Part shown: one piece after another, positions 52,565-57,999 of the stretch | Layout of the letters: the number at the start of each line of letters is the position of its first letter | Numbering within the stretch: position 1 is the first letter of the stretch | Origin: Deltaproteobacteria bacterium | Lineage (GTDB): Bacteria > Desulfobacterota > Binatia > UTPRO1 | Direction of reading: 5' to 3' | Assembly (NCBI GenBank): GCA_029262315.1 | Contig: JAJCZP010000054.1 | Coordinates: 1 to 57,999, forward strand | DNA length: 57,999 bases | Position numbers and translations under genes: made by a program | The notes under the pieces: model-generated | Databases searched by the model: none | What the model was told of the DNA's origin: nothing | What the model saw: only the letters and a program-made list of their open reading frames with translations

Positions 52565-53065
52565 ATGGAACTCGCGATCGATCACATTTCGTCGCCGATC
52601 GGAACCATTCTGCTCGTCGCCGACGACCGCGCGCTCTACGCGCTCGACTTCGAGGATACGCGGCAACGCATGATGGAGCTGCTCGAGCGACACTACGGCC
52701 CGGTCCGCTTGCGTGCGGCTGAGAATCCCGGTGGGTTCTCGGCGAAAGTGCGTGCCTATCTTGCGGGCGATCTCACGGCGCTCGATTCCATTCCCGTGGC
52801 GATGGGGGGGACGCCGTTTCAGCGGAAAGTCTGGACGCGCCTTCGGAAGATCAAGTGCGGGACCACGCTGTCGTACGGTGAGATCGCGTCCGCGATCGGT
52901 CACCCGAATGCTGTGCGGGCGGTCGGTAGCACGAACGCCCGGAACCCCATCGCGCTCGTCGTGCCTTGCCATCGCGTGATTGGCGCTGACGGTTCGCTCA
53001 CGGGCTACGCCGGCGGCCTGTCACGCAAGCGCTGGCTCTTGCAGCACGAAGGTCTCGAGGTCTAG
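52565..53065 (+). CDS. ogt: Methylated-DNA--protein-cysteine S-methyltransferase
   Basis: 166 residues. The active-site motif PCHRVIGADGSLTGYAGG is intact, with the acceptor Cys in PCHR. SYGEIASAIGHPNAVRAVGS is the DNA-binding helix region and ARNPIALVVPCHR leads to the active site. It transfers methyl groups from O6-methylguanine to itself (suicide repair). ATG 52565 has GGGGAGGG just upstream. Confidence 0.93.
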   Translation: MELAIDHISSPIGTILLVADDRALYALDFEDTRQRMMELLERHYGPVRLRAAENPGGFSAKVRAYLAGDLTALDSIPVAMGGTPFQRKVWTRLRKIKCGTTLSYGEIASAIGHPNAVRAVGSTNARNPIALVVPCHRVIGADGSLTGYAGGLSRKRWLLQHEGLEV

Positions 53066-53111
53066 CGCCTCCCGTCTTGTCGCGCGCCGCGGGGTATGTC
53101 AGCTTCATTGC

Positions 53112-54002
53112 GTGGGGCGGAGGAGGAACGGAGTCGTCGCGACGGGGATGGTTGCCGTCGTGATGCTCGTCGGCGGAAGTGATCGCGCCTCCGCGGGCGA
53201 CGCCGCGCGCGGTGCCGAGCTGTTCGCGCTTGCCGCCGGGTGCAATTGTCACACGCCCGCCGCGGGGCCGATCGGCGCTGGGGGCGGCGAGGTGCCGACG
53301 CCGTTCGGCACGTTCTACGGAACCAACATCACGCCGGATCCCGAGACTGGCATCGGCCGTTGGACCGACGCGGAGATCGCGGCCGCGATTCGCGATGGCG
53401 ATGCCCGTGACGTGGGCGCCGAGGCGCCGGCCATGCCCTATTACCAGTACGCGGGGATGAGCGATGGCGACGTGGCCGATCTCATCGCCTATCTCCGGAG
53501 CCTGCCGCCGGTCGTCCGCCAGAACCAACCCCATGAGGGAGAGCTGCCTCTGGCGCGCTGGGCATACTGGTTCTGGCGCGTGTTGTTCGCGCCGAGCGTG
53601 TCGCGGCCGGCGACGGCGCCCACCGACGGCCTCGCTCGTGGCCGCTATCTCGCCGACCACATTGCCATCTGTACCGATTGTCATACGCCGCGGAGCGCTC
53701 TTGGCGTCCCCGCCGCCGACCGCTACCTGGCCGGAGCCTCACCCGGGCCGGGGGGCCAGGTGGCACCGAACATTACGCCGCATCCGAGTGGTATTGCCGA
53801 CTGGAGTGTTGACGACACCATGAACCTGTTGGCGCTCGGCATGCTCCCGAACTTCGACAACGTGCAAGGGTACATGGGCGATGCGATCGACGGCCGCGGC
53901 GGCGGCCCCGGATACAAGGATGGCCCGGAGCGCGATCGGCGGCTGATCGCCGAGTATCTCCAGACCGTCGCTCCAATTGACAACGTCGTGGGGGCCAAGT
54001 AG
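53112..54002 (+). CDS. Diheme cytochrome c with one CxCH heme motif
   Basis: 296 residues. A GTG at 53112 gives a normal signal peptide (GRRRNG, hydrophobic core, cut after ASA). First heme site is GCNCHTP: Cys-Asn-Cys-His, one residue shorter than CxxCH. Second is CTDCHTP, standard. PTPFGTFYGTNITPDPETG and APNITPHPSGIADWS follow the two heme sites, as in cytochrome subunits of alcohol dehydrogenase-type complexes. Periplasmic electron carrier. ATG 53148 is an alternative start but lacks a basic N-region. Confidence 0.85.
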   Translation: MGRRRNGVVATGMVAVVMLVGGSDRASAGDAARGAELFALAAGCNCHTPAAGPIGAGGGEVPTPFGTFYGTNITPDPETGIGRWTDAEIAAAIRDGDARDVGAEAPAMPYYQYAGMSDGDVADLIAYLRSLPPVVRQNQPHEGELPLARWAYWFWRVLFAPSVSRPATAPTDGLARGRYLADHIAICTDCHTPRSALGVPAADRYLAGASPGPGGQVAPNITPHPSGIADWSVDDTMNLLALGMLPNFDNVQGYMGDAIDGRGGGPGYKDGPERDRRLIAEYLQTVAPIDNVVGAK

Positions 54003-54032
54003 CCGTGCCCTCGAACGTCTAGGGAGGTAGGG

Positions 54033-54482
54033 ATGCGGAATTCGTTGATAGTGGCACTGGTCTCGGTTTGTGGCCTCACGCTCGTGGTTGCCGCGGGGGC
54101 ATCGGAACATCTTCCCGCGGGTCCGATCCACGATCGGCACGAGTTGATGGAAGGCATCGGAGCCGACGCAAAGGCCATCGGCGGCGCCGCGAAAATCGGG
54201 GACAAAGCGGCCGCGGTCGCGGCGGCGACGCGCATGCAATCAGCGGCCAAGAAGATTCCCGCCCTGTTCCCCAAGGGGAGCCTGCACGAGAACTCGCGCG
54301 CCAAGCCCGAGATCTGGGAGAACTGGGATCGCTTCGTCGAGCTGGCGAAGGATCTCGAGAACGCCGCTGGCGGCGTTCTGAAGGTGGCGGCCGAGGGGGG
54401 CGAACTCGGGGCGACGCTCCGTCCGGTGTTCGCGACCTGCAAGGGATGCCACGAGGCGTTCCGCGTGCCTGAAGAAGAGTAG
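54033..54482 (+). CDS. Class II (cytochrome c'-like) cytochrome c
   Basis: 149 residues, signal peptide about 1-23. Helical bundle with the heme motif ATCKGCHEAFR near the C-terminus, as in cytochromes c' and c-556. AGGGAGG precedes the ATG. It lies 30 bases after the CxCH cytochrome and 12 before the outer-membrane gene, suggesting one operon. Confidence 0.9.
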   Translation: MRNSLIVALVSVCGLTLVVAAGASEHLPAGPIHDRHELMEGIGADAKAIGGAAKIGDKAAAVAAATRMQSAAKKIPALFPKGSLHENSRAKPEIWENWDRFVELAKDLENAAGGVLKVAAEGGELGATLRPVFATCKGCHEAFRVPEEE

Positions 54483-54494
54483 GCGCGCGCCCCG

Positions 54495-57158
54495 ATGGTT
54501 TTCGAGTTGCGCATGCCCCAAGTTCTTCGTTTTGTCGGCTATGGGGCGTTGTCGATCGTCCTGTTCGCGGCGCCGAGGGCTCTGGCGTCACCTCCCGCCG
54601 CGCCGGAGCAGACGGTGCGCATCGTCGCCGGGAGCCACTACGACCGGAATCCGGTGTATCGTTTCACCTTCGGCGAGGGCTATCGGCCGCTCTGGCAGGC
54701 GCCGATCGAGGTACCGCTCCTCGATCTTCAACGCCAGTCGGGCGGCCTCGTGCCGACGCGCCGCTTCGGCGGCAACCAGACGGCCGTGCTCGGGTTCACG
54801 GGCGGTGATGGTCGGAGCTATTCGTTTCGCGGCACCGACAAGAATCCGGCCGCAGTGCTGCACCCCGATCTGCAGGACTCGTTCGTGCGCGGCGTCGTGC
54901 AGGATCAGATGGCCGCCCAGCATCCGGCGGCCCCGCTGGCTGCCAACTACATTACCGCGGCGGCGGGCGTGCTTGCGCAAGACGAGCGGTTTGTCGTCAT
55001 GCCGGACGATCCCGCACTTGGTGAGTTCCGCGACGAGTTCGCGGGGATGCTCGGCACGTTCTTCGAGTTTCCACTGCCGGTTTCGGAGACCAATTCCGGC
55101 TTCCACGATGCCGTCGACATCATCGACCACGAAACGATGTACGACCGCCTGGAAGCGGATCCCGCGGTCCAGGTCGACGCCGAGGCGTTCTTGCGTGCCC
55201 GCCTGGTCGACATCCTGCTCGGCGACTTCGACCGGCATCGGAAGCAGTGGCGTTGGGCCCGATTGCCCGACGATCCGTTGTGGAAGCCGATTCCCGAAGA
55301 TCGTGACATGGCTTTCGTGCGCTACGATTGGGTCGGGCCGCGTTTGGGCCATCTCTATACCCCCATTCTCCAGCGCTACGGGCCCGAGTACGATGACATC
55401 TACGGCCTGACCCTGCACGGTTGGGAACAGGACCGCTGGTTGCTGACCGGTCTCGAGTGGCCCGTGTGGGAGCGCACCGCCGCCGACGTCCAGGCGCGCA
55501 TTACCGACGCGGTTATCGACGAAGCCCTGGCGACGTTTCCGCCCGAGTACGTGACCCTGGATGGTGAGCGCCTGAGGGCGGACATTCGCGGCCGCCGCGA
55601 CCGGCTGCCGGAGGCCGCTCGTGAGTTCTACCGCCATCTGGCGAAGCGGGTCGACGTGCGCATTACCCAAGCCGCCGAGTCGGTGCGCGCGGTACGCGAC
55701 GAGGACGGCGGGCTCACGCTCGAGGTGTCCGCGCCTGCCGGCGAGGGTGCCGAACCGCGCGAGACCTTCCGCCGCCATTTCCTGAAGTGCGAGACGAAAG
55801 AGGTACGACTCTACCTGACCGGGGGCGAGGACCGTGTCGTGACGACCGGCGGTCGCGGGCCAATCGTGCTCCGCGTGATCACCGGACCCGACGCAGCCGA
55901 GGTGGACGATCGCGATGGTGGTGGCACCCGTATTTACGACAGCGCGCAGAGCACGACCGTCCATCGAGGAAAGCGAACCATCGTCGACCAGCGACCCTAC
56001 ACGCCGCCACCGTCGACCGCGCCTCGCTATCTCGAGGGTGACCGCATTCCGCCGCGCGACTGGGGCTACGACTGGTACCCGCTGCCGCGCATCAGCTACG
56101 AGCAAGATGTCGGCGTGTTCCTGGCGGCGTCGGCCGTTCTGAAGACCTACCGCTTTCGGAAACATCCGTGGAGTTCCCTCCACACGCTCACCGCGGGGTG
56201 GGCCTTCGAGGCCGGAGAGCCGCGGGTGGAGTATCGGGGCGCGTACCGTCCGTTGAATTCGAACCTGCTCGGCAAATTGCAGGCGCGCTATTCCGGTATC
56301 GAGATCCTCGGATTCTACGGCTTCGGCAACGACACGAAGAACAGGGGCAGCAACAGTAATTTCCGGGCACGGAACGAAGAGTTTCTGCTTGCGCCGAGCA
56401 TCGAGTTGCCGCTGTGGACCGATGAACTGCGTCTGGCGGCCGGGCCCTTCTTACGTTTCACCGACACCGACGATGGTGATCGCCTGATCGATCAGATCGA
56501 TCCGTACGGAGCTGGCAACTTCGGTAGCATCGGCGGGCGGGCGCGTCTGCGCTTCGACACGCGGCGTTCGCTCCCGAATCCGTCGGGTGCCCCGGAATTC
56601 AGATTGGATTCCGAGAAGGCGGCCGCGGCCTATCCGACCGAAGGCGTGTTCCTCAATCTGTCCACCGAAGTCTCCCCGGACGTGTGGGATACCGAGAGCT
56701 GGTGGGGCGCCGTGCGGGGATCGGCCGCCGGCTATTACAGCCTCGGGGACAACGCGCGTGTCACCTTTGCCGCCCGGATTGGCGGCGAGCATGTCTGGGG
56801 CACGTTCCCGTATCAGGGCGCTGCCTACCTGGGCGGTGGTGGCACCGCGGGCACCGAGGGCACCATTCGCGGGTTCCGTCCACAGCGCTTCGCCGGCGAC
56901 CAGATGGTCTTCGGGAACTTGGACGTGCGGCTCTTCCTCGCCCGCGTCAAAGTGATCGTCCCCGGCGACGTCGGTGTGCTCGGCTTCGTCGACAGCGGCC
57001 GCGTCTTCTTCCGAAGCGAGAACTCCAAGGACTGGCACACCAGCGGCGGCGCCGGCATCTGGTTCGCCCCACTGGTCCGCACCAACGTCTTCACCGTCAG
57101 CATCAGCTCCAGCGGCGAGGACACCCTCGCGTACTTCAAGAGCGGCTTCCATTTCTGA
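54495..57158 (+). CDS. Outer-membrane beta-barrel (BamA/Omp85-like) with N-terminal kinase-like region
   Basis: 887 residues; ATG 54513 is an alternative start. Signal peptide about 1-32. Residues 90-300 carry SYSFRGTDKNPAAV, LVDILLGDFDRHRKQWRW and PIPEDRDMAFVRYDW. These resemble an ATP-site Lys, a catalytic Asp-x-Asp-Arg-His loop and a metal-binding Asp-Arg-Asp of HipA/PI3K-like or FAM20-like kinases. Residues 530-887 are an Omp85-type barrel (GTEGTIRGFRPQRF, VPGDVGVLGFVDSGRVFF) ending in Phe, the outer-membrane assembly signal. Kinase activity in or beyond the periplasm would be novel and is only an inference. Confidence 0.85.
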   Translation: MVFELRMPQVLRFVGYGALSIVLFAAPRALASPPAAPEQTVRIVAGSHYDRNPVYRFTFGEGYRPLWQAPIEVPLLDLQRQSGGLVPTRRFGGNQTAVLGFTGGDGRSYSFRGTDKNPAAVLHPDLQDSFVRGVVQDQMAAQHPAAPLAANYITAAAGVLAQDERFVVMPDDPALGEFRDEFAGMLGTFFEFPLPVSETNSGFHDAVDIIDHETMYDRLEADPAVQVDAEAFLRARLVDILLGDFDRHRKQWRWARLPDDPLWKPIPEDRDMAFVRYDWVGPRLGHLYTPILQRYGPEYDDIYGLTLHGWEQDRWLLTGLEWPVWERTAADVQARITDAVIDEALATFPPEYVTLDGERLRADIRGRRDRLPEAAREFYRHLAKRVDVRITQAAESVRAVRDEDGGLTLEVSAPAGEGAEPRETFRRHFLKCETKEVRLYLTGGEDRVVTTGGRGPIVLRVITGPDAAEVDDRDGGGTRIYDSAQSTTVHRGKRTIVDQRPYTPPPSTAPRYLEGDRIPPRDWGYDWYPLPRISYEQDVGVFLAASAVLKTYRFRKHPWSSLHTLTAGWAFEAGEPRVEYRGAYRPLNSNLLGKLQARYSGIEILGFYGFGNDTKNRGSNSNFRARNEEFLLAPSIELPLWTDELRLAAGPFLRFTDTDDGDRLIDQIDPYGAGNFGSIGGRARLRFDTRRSLPNPSGAPEFRLDSEKAAAAYPTEGVFLNLSTEVSPDVWDTESWWGAVRGSAAGYYSLGDNARVTFAARIGGEHVWGTFPYQGAAYLGGGGTAGTEGTIRGFRPQRFAGDQMVFGNLDVRLFLARVKVIVPGDVGVLGFVDSGRVFFRSENSKDWHTSGGAGIWFAPLVRTNVFTVSISSSGEDTLAYFKSGFHF

Positions 57159-57222
57159 TCCGGAGGCAGGCGGGGTGTTGCGGCGATCCTCGGCATTACC
57201 AGGCAGGTCGAGGCGAAGTCGT

Positions 57223-57250
57223 TTGACTTGGACGCCAGCTTTGTTAGACG
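57223..57250 (+). promoter_or_regulatory. Probable promoter of tRNA-Arg
   Basis: TTGACT (57223-57228), a 16-base spacer, TAGACG (57245-57250), 14 bases before the tRNA. Confidence 0.5.
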
Positions 57251-57263
57251 CTTACGCCTCCAC

Positions 57264-57337
57264 GCGCCCATAGCTCAGCTGGATAGAGCGTTTGACTACG
57301 AATCAAAAGGTCGCCTGTTCGAATCAGGCTGGGCGCA
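57264..57337 (+). tRNA. tRNA-Arg(ACG)
   Basis: 74 nt. Acceptor GCGCCCA with TGGGCGC, discriminator A. D-loop AGCTCAGCTGGATAGAGC; anticodon loop CTACGAA (ACG, probably inosine at position 34, reads CGU/CGC/CGA); T-arm TGTTCGAATCA. No encoded CCA. It is probably the integration site of the island whose integrase lies 14 bases downstream. Confidence 0.97.
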
Positions 57338-57350
57338 CTTGGTAGTACGG

Positions 57351-57999
57351 TTAGTTAGCGGTGTGTTCGTCTGCCGCTGAGTCTGTAGGTTGCGGATAGG
57401 TTGCGGATGGTTGCGTTGGCTCATCGAGCCGGTCGACCGCCGCCCGGTTTCCACCCGGCACCAGATGGCCGTAGGTGTCTACGGTGATCTGGATGCTGTG
57501 GTGGCCGAGCTGGTCACGCACGTAGGCCAGGCTCTCGCCGTTGCCGATCAGCAAGCTGGCGTGCGTGTGGCGCAGGTCATGAATGCGGATCTTTCGGAGA
57601 CCCGCTTTGGCGAGCACCTTCGGCCAGGTCCGGCTCCGAAAGTTGTCGGCGTCGACCGGCCCACGATTCCGATTCGTGAAAACCCACGCGGGTACTGCTT
57701 GTCCGCTTGCTAGGGCGGCCTTGCGTTGTTCCAGGTGGAGCGTACGGAGGACTTCAACCAGCCGTTGCGAGAGGTCCACCTGTCGCGTCTTACCGCTCTT
57801 CGGGCTGGTGAGCTGTCCCCGTGAATGTGCCTGATGGACCGTCGCAAAGCGGCCATTGAAATCGACAGCCGACCACTCCAAGGCCGTTGCTTCACCCAGA
57901 CGCATCCCCGTCCGCGCCAACAGGAAGACGAAAGGATGCCAGCGCGGGAAGCGTTCGAGACATGTTTCCAGGAGTAGGGCGAGTTCGGCTGCCGTCAAG
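57351..57999 (-). CDS. Tyrosine-recombinase integrase, partial (N-terminus beyond the window)
   Basis: 216 codons visible. Catalytic Arg in RTGMRLGEATALEW; HDLRHTHASLL gives the second Arg/His; LGHHSIQITVDTYGH holds the final His and the Tyr nucleophile. This is a phage/ICE-type integrase reading toward tRNA-Arg, the usual layout for an element integrated in that tRNA. The rest of the gene and element lie to the right. Confidence 0.93.
   Translation of the reverse strand, partial: LTAAELALLLETCLERFPRWHPFVFLLARTGMRLGEATALEWSAVDFNGRFATVHQAHSRGQLTSPKSGKTRQVDLSQRLVEVLRTLHLEQRKAALASGQAVPAWVFTNRNRGPVDADNFRSRTWPKVLAKAGLRKIRIHDLRHTHASLLIGNGESLAYVRDQLGHHSIQITVDTYGHLVPGGNRAAVDRLDEPTQPSATYPQPTDSAADEHTAN

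Noticed and set aside
54588-56183. 531-codon minus-strand frame
   Set aside because: Antisense to the outer-membrane barrel gene, which has signal peptide, motifs and terminal Phe.

Overview
This is a GC-rich, gene-dense chromosomal window from a Gram-negative, probably soil or sediment bacterium. The evidence is an outer-membrane beta-barrel, lipoproteins, c-type cytochromes and many Sec-exported proteins. The secreted proteins with C..D.DC......C inserts, together with P450, LLM-flavin, molybdopterin, acetoacetate-decarboxylase-like and DUF3604 genes, recall uncultured deltaproteobacterial / Candidatus Binatota-type genomes. That placement is an inference from gene style, not a search. Most of the window looks like ordinary chromosome. 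The right edge carries a tyrosine integrase beside a tRNA-Arg, so a genomic island probably begins there.

Layout. 1-3.7 kb: 5' end of a peptidoglycan transglycosylase gene, an EfpL-type elongation factor, then an ArsR-methyltransferase regulator with adenosylhomocysteinase (SAM recycling). 3.7-12 kb: a large secreted propeller/repeat protein, an SRPBCC protein, a membrane sulfatase-like enzyme, a fused MFS/spermidine-synthase protein and a cytochrome P450 behind a perfect 9-2-9 palindrome. 12-19 kb: a secreted CHRD protein and two tandem paralogous secreted PQQ-like propellers that share a C-terminal Cys/Lys-rich helical module. 19-26.8 kb: a 3-hydroxyisobutyrate-dehydrogenase-like enzyme, then four overlapping genes (GH-A/GT2 fusion, ABC exporter, two glycosyltransferase-like paralogs) that look like a glycan assembly/export unit.

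26.8-35.5 kb: a thioredoxin-like ferredoxin, a patatin lipoprotein, a secreted beta-helix protein, an alpha/beta hydrolase, a DUF2868-like membrane protein, an acetoacetate decarboxylase-family protein and a DUF4345-like membrane protein. 35.5-44 kb: a minus-strand LLM monooxygenase / Zn-alcohol dehydrogenase / molybdopterin oxidoreductase operon, divergent from a TetR regulator that is coupled to a membrane protein and a DUF3604 protein, then a cation exchanger. 44-52.4 kb: SnoaL-like and HAD proteins, secreted Cys-rich proteins, a membrane adenylate cyclase, an XRE regulator with a response regulator, a cupredoxin-like lipoprotein, a PuuD-type membrane protein and tRNA-Ser(GCU). 52.5-58 kb: a methylguanine methyltransferase, two cytochromes c (one with a CxCH heme motif), an outer-membrane barrel with an N-terminal kinase-like region, tRNA-Arg(ACG) and the integrase.

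The best candidates for undescribed biology are: (1) a dispersed two-hairpin intergenic element whose two full copies have an identical 17-nt linker but covarying stems; (2) the shared Cys/Lys secreted modules and the conserved leader of the two propeller genes; (3) the GH/GT2-ABC-GT cluster; (4) the kinase-like/outer-membrane-barrel fusion downstream of the unusual cytochrome.
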